DNA of 64,000 bases from Monarcha castaneiventris obscurior (lineage: Eukaryota; Chordata; Aves; Passeriformes; Monarchidae). Location: contig JAMPIT010000174.1 in assembly GCA_026261815.1 (NCBI GenBank), forward strand, positions 682,001 to 746,000. Reading direction: 5' to 3'. The notes beneath the pieces are model-generated. The model searched no databases, had not been told where the DNA came from, and saw only the letters and a program-made list of their open reading frames with translations. How positions within the stretch are numbered: position 1 is the first letter of the stretch; every line of letters starts with the position of its first letter. Below, one piece after another: positions 46,605-60,160 of this stretch. The translations under genes were made by a program, and so were the position numbers.

Positions 46605-47857
46605 AATCCTCTCTCAGTCCATCCCCGGTGACCTGGATGCACTTCCAGAGTCACCTCCGGATCCAGGAAAGAGGCTCTCTCTCTGGTCCTCAGGGCCTAT
46701 CTCTTTACCACCACATAGTGTACTACAATATCCTCCCTCCATGATTTCTGTCATTTTCAAGTGAAAGGGGTGAAACTGAAGAGTCTCTTGTGAAATACTG
46801 ATCCTAGAGGGAAGGACAGTTTAGGAGATGGAGGAGAGTGGGCAAAGCTCAGGTCATGCTTCAAAGGATGCTTGGTGGCAGAAGCACTCCAGTGGTGATT
46901 ATTCTGCTAATCATGGAGAGAAGTTGGATGAAAGGTGGATCATTTAGCAGGGCTGTAAGCGTGGGGCAGGGCACAGGGCACATGAGCTGGCTGGGGCCTG
47001 AGGTTGAATTCAGCCTGTGGGAGGCATTGTGTCAGCCCAGTGTGCTCCTCTGGCAGACTTGCACCACCTGGGAGAAGGGTTTGGCTGTGGTGTGCCCAGT
47101 GCTCCCAGCAGCTGCAGTGGTGCCGCATGGGCTCCTTCCCTGACAGAGGGCAGGGCAGGCCTCACTCCTATGTGAGCCAGCAGCATGAGAGTCTCAAGGG
47201 GAAGTTGCCATGAGCACAACTATATCAGACATTTTTATTTTTTGTGGCCAAGAGCAGCAGCTTGTACAGTGACCTCCACCATGGCTCCTGTGCTTGGGCA
47301 GTGCTGCTGAGGCTGGTGGCAAAGAGGTTGAGCTTCCCTTCATCTTGCTTGGCAAGTGCTTTTTGGCCATGGGATCATGTCAGAATTACAACGTGGACAG
47401 TGATGCCTTGGCTTCTAAAACATCAGATGGAGGTGTGCCCTCTATGAATTTTCTTTGGTTTTGGTCTGAAACTACTGGAAGGTAGGGGTTTGTTGTACTG
47501 TTGATGGTATAGGTACCAAAAGGAGTCTGTAGAGCCCTTACTGTAACACACTTCTTGTAATCAGGGCAAAAACTTTTTAAACCCAAATCTATCATGTTTC
47601 TCTCTCTCTCTCCCTGAAAGTAATCAAAGGAATAAAGATATTGTTGGCACTCAAGCTTGTGTTTCAGACTTGGGATTAATTTTTTTAAGCTTGATGTTTA
47701 TGAAGGATGCAGGATTGTCTGCAGCAGTAAATGACATCCTACTTACGTCCAGCTGAAGTTTCTCTGTAGGATCTCATCAGAGAGCCTCAATTTTGGACTG
47801 CAGACAGCATCAGATGCAATTTATTCTTGGCCCTTGGATCAGCCAGTTGTTTTTAGG

Positions 47858-47910
47858 GAGGTTTTTTTTGTTTGGTTGTTGTTTTTTGTTTGTTTGTTTG
47901 ATTGGTTTTA
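47858..47910. repeat. G/T-rich low-complexity tract
   Basis: Repeated GTTT and TTTG words with T runs. Simple sequence, no other signal. Confidence 0.75.
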
Positions 47911-50900
47911 TTCTGAATACCTAATCAGTTATGGGACTGAGCTGAAAGCTTCCTGGGAAACCTGGGCAGATATCAAATAATGGTTAGTTTTGATGTCTTT
48001 TCTGCTGGACTCTGCTGTAATATCAACCCATGGGAGAGATCTCAACAAACTCAGATTATTTAAAAGTACATTAAAAATAATGGAAAGTAGATTTGAGGAG
48101 GGATCTGAAGAAGCCATATACAGATAGTCCATGCTCTGTCATGAGGCAGAGACTCACCTGTAATTAAGCCATTCATTGAACTTCCTCTTCCAAAGGAAAA
48201 GACTTGGTAGCTGTCAATCCTCTGCTCAACTGTTATTACTGTGCAGTTTTTCCTGATGTTTATCCTGCAACTCCTGGATGATATTTAGGTCTTCTGTCTT
48301 TAATAGACATGGTGAATAGTTCATTCCCTTCCTCTGTGACTAATTTCTCCCTAGCTGTGTACTCAGTGAAAGCTAAATCACTTGCCAATAATTCTTGGGT
48401 CCTTGAAACAGTAAGAAAGCAAGCTTTTAAACTGTTAGAGTTCTCTTAAGAAATAACACCATTTTGGCAACTTAAACTGCCTTGAACTTGTTTGTGAGCT
48501 GACTATAGACTCTATAACTGGGTAGGTTTGTTTAGTAAACTTTTTAAAACCTCTCACCTTTTAAAACCCAGTTGTTTCCAGACTGGGGTTATAAATGGGG
48601 TTCTGTTCCTCTTACTTGTTTAATTTTGCTGTGAACAGAACTGCTAGTGTCTTCATTCAAGGGCCTGCCTTGCTTTGTACCGGCTGATTTACAATACAAT
48701 GTGTAAATGTAGTAGCAGTCTGGAACAAAGGAGAGCCTGTTTATCCAAACAAATTTGAGGGTGAGGGTGAAGAGGTAAATTGCAGCCTGTTCACTGAACT
48801 GCAGCTTGAAAGCAGTACGAAACGACCGCGGGGGGAAACGTGACAGGCAAATGATTCTGGGGGAGATTTTGGCCCAGCGTCCCTGTAATTTTAGGGCAGA
48901 GCTGACCCAAGGAGCCAAGGCGAGCTGTCGGGGTGCCCAGGTGCTTCCTGGTCCTTTGGAGGAGCTTCGCTGGCAATTAAAGACTTTTTGTAGATGGTTT
49001 TTGTGCTCTGCTCAAGGCAGTTGTTCTTCTGTAGCCAGTTGTGCAGAGTCCAATGTAACCTCTTGGCAGGTGTTGCCGTGGTTCCCCAGTCCACAGTGCC
49101 TTAGCTGATTGCTTCTGCTTGTCCTGAACTGAAGCCAGCAAACACATTTCTTGGATTTAAGTATTCTGGGTATTTTAGCCTTATTGTTAAGCTTGAGTAT
49201 TTCAGCTATAACAGCTAAGTCTATTAGCAAAGAGATTAAATTGTGAAGAAGTTATATTGCCTTGTCCAGACATGAAAAATAAATTGTTAGAAATAGGCTT
49301 CCATCCAAGGCATGATCACTCCTGCAAAACAAATTGGACAGAAATACTGTGGTGCTTTTCTGTGCCTTGCATGCTTGCTCTTTGCACTTCCTGTGAATGA
49401 GTTTGCTACCTAATTATGAAAAAGGTTAAGGAGGATCGCCTATTTGAACTGTATTGATAATGCTTCCTAATGTTGGTTGCAATAGAGGCCTGGTTTGCAC
49501 AAAATATATTTTTTTTCTGCTTCTGCTACCATGTAACTTCTTGAAAGGGTGATTTGCAGAGCAAGGAAGGCTGGGACCTGAGTAAGGAGAACTCTTCTTT
49601 AACGCAGCTCATCAACTTCTTGGCTCAGTCTCATCCTGCGTGCTGTGTAGTATTTACTGTTGTACCAAGAAACATGAAGTTCCTTCTGTCCTTTGTTTTC
49701 CTGCCCATTAAGTACAAAATTCATTTTGGGTTTGCAGAGCTTTCCTCTAAACTTTTCCTGAGTTATAAATGATGGCTTTTCCGAAATCTTCAGCCTTGCC
49801 TGTGGGAAGAACACTTTAATTTGCTTTAACAGTAGATGACTAATCTAGCTACAGATAGTGATTTTTCAGTTCAGCTGCAGTCAGCTTCTTGCTCCAACTG
49901 TTCCACTAAAATTTCAGAGGTGGCAATCAATTCCCAGCCAGCCTTGTTTATCCTCCCTTTGACTTTTCTTGTTCTCGTCTTAGTCTATGGCACTGAAAAG
50001 TACCATCTTATAAAGCATGTGTGCTGTAGTCCTGTTAATGGTTTTCAACACAATTTTGTTAAGTCAGGTTGCTGACCTGTTTTTGCTCTGTTCAGTCATC
50101 ACCTAGCATTTTGTCACACATACTCAAATATTTCATGCTTGCCACTTCAAAATAGATGAACAGTATCTCTTCAGGAATGTATTTTAACTTCTCATATCTG
50201 TTTTGGTTCTTTCCACTGTAAAATGGAAAGAACTGGGTCAGTATTAGTTATACTAGCTTATCTTGTTCTCCATATACGTGAATATGAAGCCAGGCTGAAA
50301 GATCTCATTTGGTGTACAGGTCCACTCACAGCCATTTTGTAGGCATCCAGACTTGGAACACATCCTTTCAACATCGACAAGGTCTGTTCTTTGGGTGGAT
50401 GAATGGATGGGACAGAGAAATGTACCTGCAATCACAGGGGTACGTGTGCTGAGGCCAGCAGGGAAGCTCCTGTTTTGGGGCATGGAGCACTTCTTAGGGC
50501 ATTTGAGTGAGTGCAGGGCATTTGGGTACCCTGACGATGTGGAAGCTGCTGCCCCACAAGGTACTGGCAGGTCAGCAGATGGGATGCAGAGCTCTTGAGA
50601 TGCTTGTTTCATTTCTCTAATTAGTATGTAAGGTTAATTTCCTCTTGAGTATGCAAGAGAGGGAGGCTCAGTCTTCAGGGACTAAAGCTGCCTGGAGGAG
50701 TGGGGGGGTTGTTTTGTTTTGTTTTAAGGGACTAAGTGTGGTATGCACTGTTCCTTGATGGAAGGACAGAAACCTCTTCATAGCTTGTTTTAAAAGCTAT
50801 GGGCTATGGGTCAGCCCATAAATGTTATTAATTTCATGTGGAGTGGCTAAACTTCCTGCTGACTTAGGTAATGTACCCACTGAGCTTGGATAAAAGGTTA

Positions 50901-51180
50901 GAGTTGGCAATTACGGAAAAATCTTTTTCCATTAAGCTTTTGTAAGCTTAACCAAGCTGCTGTCAATAATTACTCTTTTTTCCCTGCCATTGTGGACTGA
51001 CCCTAATCCAGACTTGGTTTATTTAATTTTTTTATTACTTGAATGTGCACACTCAAAATACATGGAGAATATCAAGCTACGTTGAGTACACACTGAGCAA
51101 ATGCATTTGCTGGATGTACCTGGTGTGTTAAGCAGTGAATAGATTTACAGTATGTTTGCAAGTGGTCGTAATTGGGCTGT

Positions 51181-51204
51181 AAAAGTGCATGCTCTTGCAC
51201 TTTT
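51181..51204. other. Short perfect hairpin (9-bp stem, 6-base loop)
   Basis: AAAAGTGCA and TGCACTTTT are exact reverse complements separated by TGCTCT. The stem is too short for a microRNA precursor and there is no flanking extension of pairing, so it is recorded only as a local palindrome. Confidence 0.6.
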
Positions 51205-54200
51205 AATTCTCTGTTTGTCTCTTAAGTTGAACAAGGCATCTTGCAGAGTGGCATTGGGCTGGAGGAGGGGGTACCAGGAGGGCTGGAAATAGCAACTGTT
51301 TGTTTATGCCAGAATTTTTATTCTCTCTCTTCCTTCTCCCTTTCCTAGGGATAGTCTTATGTATTCCACCCACTCTCATTCCCTTCTGGTGAATGTGTGT
51401 GGATGTGCTCCAGGACCATATGTGCTCAGAGATAGATACTTCAAAGGAATTCTAGACTGCCTAGAGAAGCTGTTTGAGTTTAGACGAGGCCTGAATTTGC
51501 CGACTGCTAGAGCATTTCTTTTGAAGAACCACATGGCAGTGCTGCTGTTTCTTTCCTTCAGCACCTTTACACACTGATGAACACCCTTAGCCCCCAAAGC
51601 AAGTGAGCTGCTGATAGGTGTACGCTGTATGAACTTAAGCAAGCTGAATTTCACTTCAAGGCATCAGCTCAGCTGGGCTTTTTGGTGGCTAGCTGACATG
51701 CTTTAGATTTCACGATGTACTTGCCCAGCAGTGAAGATAATATGAGGTTGTTTGGTTTTTTCTCCCTCCATGCACAATGATTTCTTCAAAGAAGATTTTA
51801 CCAGGTGGTTTTCTGGAAAGGTAGGAACTTGCCCCAGCTGATTCAGGGACACTGTCTTACCAAGTCATTATTTCTAGGTACTGAGGATTCTGGTTGCAGA
51901 CCAAAAGGACCTTGTCTGTGTCTGCTCTGCTGTGACTATTCTTGAAAGTTGCCTACTTTCTGTTTGACAAACCTCTGCAGATTCTTGATGGCTTCCATAC
52001 GGATTGTGTGGTATTCAACTGAACATGCTAAACATACCCTTCATTGGGGAATGTGGGGCATCTAGTGCAGATTTTGGCATCCTTTTCCTTCCAAAAAACA
52101 GAACTGCACAATAGCTGCTCCATTCCAGCAGCAGCAGCTTTTGAGCCTGCACTGTATTCGAGTTAAGTGTTTGCCAGGAGTCCATTGCATTTTCCAATAG
52201 GAAACATTGACCTTTCGTATGAAGGCATTTATTTTGAAAAGTCCATTTTTATAGGTATTTGGTCCACTACTCTTGAAGAACAAGTGACTGTACCTGGCAG
52301 ATGATTCAGTGGACTTTTATATAGCATCTTTCACTCTTTATGTGCTCTAATCCATGGTGCTGGTCTTCATTTATTTGTTTCTGTAGACACAAGTTTCATA
52401 TCCCAGACAGGCTGATCCTGTTTGTAGCTAGCTGGAGGTAAGGTAAGGAAAATAGTTTGATTTTTCACAGGTGTTTCCATGCAGTCATGCATTTCCTTCT
52501 CCAGAATTCACTCTTTGGTCAGCTGTGAAATGCAGCATGTGAGGGTGTGTATGGAAACCGTCAGCTAAAAAACCACCCTCTGAATGTAGGGAATTGGTTG
52601 TATTAGGGATGAGCAGTCTTGCTTGCTCGCATCCTAAGCCAGCAGCATGAAATTGCTTTTAGATACTTGAAAACAGCAAAAGAAAATTGCTTCTCCCCCT
52701 CGCCCTGCCTTTGGAAGAGCATGTTCTTGTTAGCTGGGCTGCTTGTAAAGGGGCGGCTCTCTTTGTTATCCCTAAGATGGTCTGTTGGTGTGCTGGGATG
52801 GCTTTTCACCTCCCCAAACACATATTTATTTCCCTATTATTCGCAGCTGGTGGAGTGTTTGTGTTCACGGGATCATTTGTTTACAAATGATATCGTTTCT
52901 CCTGAGACTACATCTTCTGATGATGATCAATGGCTCAGTTACTTTTAATAAAGCTGAGGCAGTCAGACACAGGAATTCTTTTGAAGTTGTTGAGGCCTCA
53001 TCTGAGTCATATAATACCGTAAATGAAAACAGAACAAATAGGAAATGTAGAAACGAATGACAGGTGTTGGCAGGAGGGATGTTTAGGAAGTTTATAGCTT
53101 TCACATCTTTCTTTTCTGCTCAGGGCAGATGACTGTTCTGCCTTTAGGCACAGACAAGCTGCAAATGAGAAGATGGTGGAGAAAAATGGGTAGCAGTGGC
53201 ATGATGGGAGGTGTTTGATAGAACTGACTGAACAGATCTTCCTTTTTCAACACAGGCAAAGCTCCTTGTTCTGGTGGACCAGGTTCAGCACTTAGTGCTG
53301 ATGACCTTGGCCCCAGGAAGGTGGTCACAGGACAGGGCTGGCTGGAGGCCAGGTCTCAGCAGCTCAGTTTCCCACGAGGAAAGATCTCCTAGGACCACCA
53401 GTAGTGATTAGTTCTGAGATGCTCTGGCAGGCATTCAGTGGTTTTGGGATGTGTTTGGAAGCTGATTCAGTAGTCTATAACAGATATTCTCACATGTTCC
53501 ACTTGCCCCCAGCCTTCTACCTGTGAGTGTCCATAGGATTATTTAAGCCATTTGCCAATTCAGGCTGCACATAGGCTTTAGTCAAACTAGTAAAGCAGTA
53601 GTGCTTTGCTACAGGTTTGGTAAAAGGGCATCTTTGAGTATTACATTTAACCTTTTCTGTCATAGGAATGGATCCATCAGAGTGAATGCTGAGTGAGGAC
53701 TATTCACTTTTCCAATATTATGGAACTTAAAGACATTTATGGCATTTAAAACTCTTCTAGATAAAATAGCTCCTCAGAGGTGCAAAAAAGTTTGTGTTTC
53801 AGGAAAAAATTGGAGTGTAAGGCGTGTTGTGCTGGTAGTTTTTGTAACCTATGTTACAAAACATATATGTTATTGGATGTTTGCTACTGTGCTGAAGATA
53901 CAGACTCTTCTTTCCTCCCTCACTTTCCTATCCCATCGGCCTCTAAGCTTTTTGAACCAGCAGGTATCATCACCTCTTAACCTCTCTCACTTCTCTGCCA
54001 TGCTGCTGCATGGATGAACAGTTGATGGGTGATGCTCTCCAGGCACGGCTGTGGCAGACTGCTTATTGTTTTGCCATCAACTGGGTATCATTTCCCCTGG
54101 CACCCACTATCTGACTACAGTCTGAGAGCACTATCTGAGAGCAAGTCCTGTGGGACTTGCCACTGAAGGGCACTGCTGATTTTCCACCTTCAAGAAGAGG

Positions 54201-54298
54201 TCTAACTGTGTGTGGGTAACCTAGTTTAGGTATTGGCTCATACTAACCACCACTGATGGTAACCTTGGGGGACAGATTGGTGTGGCCTTTATTTCCTG

Positions 54299-55253
54299 AG
54301 ATCACAGAATCACAAAATGGTTGAGATTTGGAAGGGACCTCTGGAGGTCACCTGAGCCAACATTCCTGCTCAAGTAGCTCCTCATCAAGCCGGCTGTTCA
54401 GGACTATGTGTCGACAGTTTTTTAATATCTCTAAGAATGGAGACTCTACAATTTTTCTGGGCAACCTGGGCCAGTGTTCAGTCATAGTCACAGTGAAAAA
54501 ATGTCTCCTGATATTCAAAAGGAAGCTCCTGTGTTTCAGTTTGTGCCCCATTTCCTCTGGTACTGTCACTGGGCACTACTGTAAAGCAGTAGGCTCCATA
54601 CTCTTTGCACTCTCCCTTCAGCTATTTATATGTATTGACAAGATTCCCCATGAGGTTTCTCTCCTCCAAGCTGAACAGTCACTGCTCTGCCAGGCTTTCT
54701 GCACAGGAGAGGTGCTCCAGTCCCTCAATTGTATTTGTGGCTCTTTGTTGAATTCTCTCCAGTATGTTGATATCTCTCTTATACTCAGCCCAGAACTGGA
54801 CATAGTACCCCAGGTGTGGCCTCACCTCCACAACCTACTGATAACACTCTGTCTAATGCAGCTCAAGACACCATAGACCTTCTTTGCACTGAGGGCATGT
54901 CTCTCACTCATGCTGAACCTGGTGTACAGCAGCATCCCCATCTCCTTTCCTGCCAGTCTGCTTTCCAGCTGGATGGCCCTCAGTATATACTGATGCCTGG
55001 GGCTGCTCCCCACGGGTGCAGGACTTTGCACTTCCCATTGTTCATGAGGTTCCTGTTGGTCCATTTCTCCAGTCAGTCAAGGTCCCTCTGTATGGCAGCA
55101 CGACTCTGGTGTATCAGCCACTTGTCTTGGTTGTGTGTCATCTGCAAGCTTGCTGTAGGTGCACTGCCCCATCATCCGGATGACTGATGGCAACGTTGAA
55201 CAGGACTGGAACTAGTACTGGCCTCTGGAGTACACCGCTAGTCACTGGCTTGA
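54299..55253 (-). mobile_element. CR1 LINE, minus strand, about 950 bases
   Basis: Antisense CR1. The plus strand begins with AGATCACAGAATCACAAAAT (terminal repeat), TTGGAAGGGACCTCTGGAGG, then CCCAGGTGTGGCCTCACC, GGTGCAGGACTTTGCACTTC, GGTTCCTGTTGGTCCATTTC, TCAAGGTCCCTCTGTATGG and GAACAGGACTGGAACTAGTA (antisense of the reverse transcriptase palm region). The reverse transcriptase frame is broken by stops, so it is inactive. The break at about 55253 is the 5' truncation point. Confidence 0.95.
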
Positions 55254-58200
55254 ACTTTGCTCTGATGATGGCTGTGAGTTTTCTAGTGTCAGGGTCTGAG
55301 CAGCAGGGAGGTGGGATTAAAAAGTCCTTCGACTGGCTCATGCTGGGAGCTGAAGGAAGCTTGTGTGAGCAAGATGCAGAGACATAGGGAGATGTGGCAG
55401 CGTTTGCAAGAGATTTTGCCTGACAGGTGGGGAGGGGAGCTTTCAGAGGGAGATGTGTGTTTTCCTGGTAGGTTAATGCCAATTTGTACAATTTTATCAC
55501 TAGTCTTGAAAGTAGTTTATTGCCAGCTTAAATCCCCAGCTTCTGGAGTCAAATGACTGAAGGAATGTAAGCATTTTCTTAACATAATATTGATCTCCCT
55601 GTTCCTGGTGTTAACTTGAGAAGGAAGATAATTTAAATGCTTAAAAATGAAAGGTAAATAAAAACATGCCTTATTTGCCACCAGTGGACCTGAGACCATC
55701 AATATGGCCAGGGCCCAGGTGGCTTTGCAGCCTGCATACCCAGGTGTCTGGGTGGCTCAGGTACTGCAGGACTGCATGCACCCCACGATGGAGGCTTGCT
55801 GCTGGCAGCGCATATGCATTATGTTGAAACATGTGTCGTGCTGGCTGGGCTACCTCCAAGAGACTTTAATACCCTTGTAGTCATCCCTTGTCTGCAAAAG
55901 TAGCTTTCAGGCTGAGTGCTGTTCCCCTTTTTTTATGGAGAGGGGTGGAGTTCGGTGGTTTCCATCCTGCCCCTGGTTCCTTGTGCCTCTTTCTCATTCT
56001 CTGCAGCTGGTGGGTGCTGCTTCTTCCCCAGCTGAATCAGCTTCTGGCAGGGCTGTGCTTTGTGCCAGACCTGTGAGATGTTTTGATTTGGGGATGATTT
56101 GTTTGGGTTTTTTAAAGAATACCATGCTCTTTTGGAGGTTTTATTTTTAAATTCTATGTGTGAACGTGTACCCAGCTTGCCTGTGGTTAGGTAAGCAGAA
56201 GAATTAGCACAGGGGAAAGGTGTGGTAGCTCTCCTGTGCTGGCAGGGAGGCATAGGGGTGGCGGCAGTGGGGAGGAGGCAGCTCCCCAAACCAGCTTTGC
56301 CGCTGCCAGAGGATTGGCAAGGTGCAGTGGCATCCTTCCCCAGGTGCTTCTGCACTCTCCACCCCTCTCCAAAGCTGCTGTCCGCTTGCTAAAAGCTGGT
56401 AAAACAGAGTCCAAGGAACTCCCTGGGAGGTGGTGAGACTTTTACTTCAACTCCTTGGTGACAGGACTGAAAGCATAGCCCCATCTGCCATAAGTGCCGA
56501 CAGAGCCCGACCAGGGGAGGGGAGCTGGGGACATTTTCCCACTGAGTGACAGCAGTGCTGAGCCAGATGTTCCTTGTCCACCTTGTTCACACTGCTAAAT
56601 CACTCTAATTCTGTTCTAGTCCAAAAGAAAGTGATGGAGATGGGGCTGTATCTACAAGTACAACGAGTCTCCTCATGCAGGATGAGTCACAAGATCAGTG
56701 GAAATGGTTGTGTCGTAGTGGACCTGGACAGGAGCCGAGGCTGAAGTCCTTGTACTCTGAATGAGATCTTCAGTGTGCCTGTGCCTGGGTTCCTCTCCAG
56801 TAACCTCATTTTTTCCTGCACTGGAGCTGGGTTTATCATAGCCCTGGAAAAGACAGGCATTAGCTGCATTGTAATTGCCTTGCTAAGGAGCTTCTACTTA
56901 GGTATTAGTTTTTCCTGGCTCACCTCTTTGAGGAATCCTGTCTAGCAGCCAAAGAGAGCCTAGCCCTTTGAAAAACCACCCATAACATCCTCTCTGAGCA
57001 TCTGTTAGCTGTGTCCCAATTGGCTTGAAGGATCTGTGTACTCGGCGCTTGTGAGCAAAAGCTATGTGAACCTGCCAGAATTATGCCCTTGGCTGCAAAA
57101 AGAAAAGGCACATGGAGTCCAATTACTGGCTCTAAGCAGTATAAAATAATGTTAAATAACTCCTGATTTTTAGATTTAATTAAAATGAAAGGCTGAATTG
57201 GCACAGCCACTTCTGAGTTCTCAGCGAGGGGTAGGAGTTTGCAGCAAAGTCTAGGGGAGAAACTTTGAAATTGTTCTAGTTATGCTGGAAGACAGAGATC
57301 CAAAAATATTTGGCCTTGCTCACTGTGCTGAACATGTTCCTGTTCATGCTTTTTGTTGCTTGTTCCCAAGTGACAATGACACATTCACTTAAATCATGGG
57401 GGAAAAAATAAGATTTTAAAGCAGTTGATTATGAATCATACCAAAAACAACCCAACCACCCGGTACTGGGGACATAAGAAAAATGTAGTTCAGCATTTAC
57501 AGTCGTGAGAAAAAAAAGAAGTTTGGAGAAGTAACGCACCCAAAGTAGCCTGCAAAGTCATTATGTATTAATACAGCTTGGCAAGAGTGATTTCTGTCAC
57601 CATATCAAACCATGTATTTTTCAGTAATCTTCCTTTATTTGTACCGAGATTGTTTGGTCTGACTGACAGCTAGTTTGCTTGTTCATTCATGGGGTAATCT
57701 GTTTTGTCTTCTACATCTGTATGAAGCTGAAGAAGAAAATTGCAGGTAGGTTTTTTGTAGGGAGACAGAGTCTTTCCTGCTTATCTCTGTGTGTGAAAAG
57801 TTGCAAGCTGTGTTCAGGGGAGAAAAGAAAACCTGTGTTCTGCTGCTGTTTCTGGAATATTGTTATAACACCTTTCTAATGAAGCTCTCATACTGTGGTG
57901 ATGGAAGTCAGTCCCAGATGGGCTCTTGGCAAAAATGAATTTGAAGAATTCATGCAGCTTCTTTAAAAATCAGTTTATTTGTGTTGTGTGCTACTAATTT
58001 AGCTTCTTAAACCTGCTTTTTTTTCTTCAAGATGCAAGAATTAACAATCATCTGAGTGTAATAACAATTTTCCTAGCTTTTTGAAGCATATTTGTTCTAA
58101 ATATGAGGCTATAACTGCAGTACTTATATTTTATGTTGATAGTGTTTAAATTATTGAAAGGAACGGCAAAGCTATATTCTGCTTGGACCTTTTGTTCTAG

Positions 58201-59924
58201 AAAAATAAAATAAATTCTAAGCACTTGGGCTTTCCCAAATTATACTTTTTCTGAGAGGGATTGTAAAACCAATCCAGCCTTGGAAATCCTGGCCTCTTTG
58301 CCAGGATGATCAACGTGATGTTGAGCAATGCTTGGGCAAGTGCATTTATGAAATGACATGACTGAAAGCAGAAAACTTATTTAATTTTCTACCTGCAGAT
58401 ACACATGCTAAATTTCCACTGTTGCTGCATCACTTAAGTATGATCTAAAGTACAACTTCTTCCATGAATCTGGCAATATTTCATGGGGTATTTTGTTTAA
58501 GCAAAGTTCCCTGGAGTCACATGATAAATAATTGAATTCCTATATTTCAAAAGCTGTAGCAAAAGACAGAAACAATAAAAGTGCATTGCTGCTCAAAAAT
58601 CACACGATTAAAATAAATCCATGTGGAAGGGGAAGGGGATGCCTCATGTGTGTTTGGCTTTATGGGTGGCTTTTTTTTCCATGGGAAGAAAATAATCTGA
58701 GTCATTGCTCTGGAAATATTTGGGATTGGCACAACTGCTGCTAACTACTGTACCATTCACCAAAGCAAGTAGTGATAATGTGCTCAAATTCCACTCTGAT
58801 CACTTCCTTCATCATTTTCTGATGGGCCTAAGCTACAGCTGTTACCACCCTAGATGGAGGACAGATCATGTTTGCTGAAGTCAAGGGGAGAGCTTGTCTT
58901 TCCTCCTCTCCTTGTTAGGATGGTGTGGGATTCCCAGTACTGGAAGTCCCTAGTGCCCATGGGAAATGATGCGCCCGGGCTGCCCGAGGTGTCGCTGCAG
59001 ACTGGCTCACTGTGCATCAGGGCATCCCACCCCAGGGGCTACGGGTGGCACCTGAATGCAGTAGATTCATAACAGAGCTCCTGCCTACACCCCTACCCTC
59101 CAGCCTGAGTGGGCTGAGGACACACATGTTATTAGGTGCCAGAATGAAGGGGAGCTTAGAAGTCAGTTATTTTAAATAGCGTGACTCATCCCTTATCCTT
59201 TTACCTTGTACTCCCTCTTTTCTCATGCCTTTGCTGCTCTTAGGCTACAGATCCTTAGCTTTGCTAAAACTGCTGTTGGTATCTTCAAGGTAGCCAGATT
59301 GCAGGGACTTGCCTTCACTGGACCAGACATGTCTCTTTGATAGTCGCCTGGCACTTTTTGAAATGTCAGTTCTAAAAGGTTTCTCACAAAAAAAAAGTCT
59401 GGTAACAAGGTAAGAAGGCACTGGAGCTGCATGCTGTTCATGCAGAGCTCTAGAGGAATCAAAATAAGAAATTGCTCCTAGTTTGCTGTCTGCTTAAATA
59501 AACCAGTAATATACCAGTCTAGTGAGGGCTTTTGGGGGTCATGTAGGGAGATTATCAGTAAATCTTGCTCCTGTATTACGTAGTTTTGTAGAAATCAGAA
59601 TAGGAATAGAAGAAGTAGATAACAGAAATATAATTAACCAGAGAGGAGACAGCATGTCTTCTGTAAAGGGAATTTGCTTCTTGTGATTCTGTGCAAGTTT
59701 TGGAGGGAAGTTACTGTATGGATACAGCAGATATAGCTGGTACTTTGTAAAAAGCTCTTTGAAAATAGAAGTACAAGCTATATTTCACAGAAACATTTTC
59801 GAACCACAGTTATCAGGGAATGAAAGAAGAAGTGCTAAGTGATTAAAAATAGGAAACAAAGAAATTGAATACCTGATTAGCATCCTTGTTCTATAGAAGC
59901 TATTACTGGGATGAGTCCTTCAAA
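55254..59924. other. Intronic non-coding DNA
   Basis: No gene recognised. A 140-codon minus-strand frame at 55933-56355 is without domains, and its sequence is moderately GC-rich. No repeat family recognised. Simple T- and A-rich words are scattered through the rest. Confidence 0.4.
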
Positions 59925-60160
59925 GATCTGTTCTGTTGTTGGAGCTGTTCAACATATTCATCAATGATCTGATCTTAAGTAGATGACAGAACTTGTAGAG
60001 AATACCAAAATTATTTACAATAATTTGACCTGAAGCTGCCTGAAATTTGTCACAGGGACTCTCTCAACACAAAGCTGGAAATAAGGGGAAATGAAATTCA
60101 GTGTCAAGGAATGCAAAATAACGCAGGAAGGGGGAAAGGAACTAATCCTCTTCTGCTGAG
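59925..60160 (+). mobile_element. Ancient, highly degraded CR1-type LINE fragment
   Basis: GGAGCTGTTCAACATATTCA followed by TCAATGATCTGAT matches the CR1 family reverse transcriptase phrase for LFNIFINDL, and GGGGAAATGAAATTCAGTGT plus AATGCAAAATAACGCA matches the later palm phrase of old CR1 subfamilies. Indels between these blocks leave no open frame. Weak similarity may continue as far as about 60600. The element is much more decayed than the other CR1s, so it predates them. Confidence 0.5.

Larger units (their letters stand above)
45201..54298. other. Intronic non-coding DNA
   Basis: No exon or RNA gene recognised in this 9-kb stretch. It includes the unidentified open frame at 46074-46604 (listed separately), CT repeats at 47598-47612, a G/T-rich tract at 47858-47910 and a short perfect hairpin at 51181-51204. 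Frames at 45334-45690, 46360-46764, 48806-49108 and 50253-50612 are under 135 codons, with no domains I can name. Confidence 0.4.

Noticed and set aside
51181..51204. MicroRNA precursor.
   Set aside because: The stem is only nine pairs with a six-base loop, and pairing does not extend outward.
54328..55187. Plus-strand frames of 182 and 123 codons.
   Set aside because: They are antisense readings of the minus-strand CR1 3' part, a common artefact in bird DNA.
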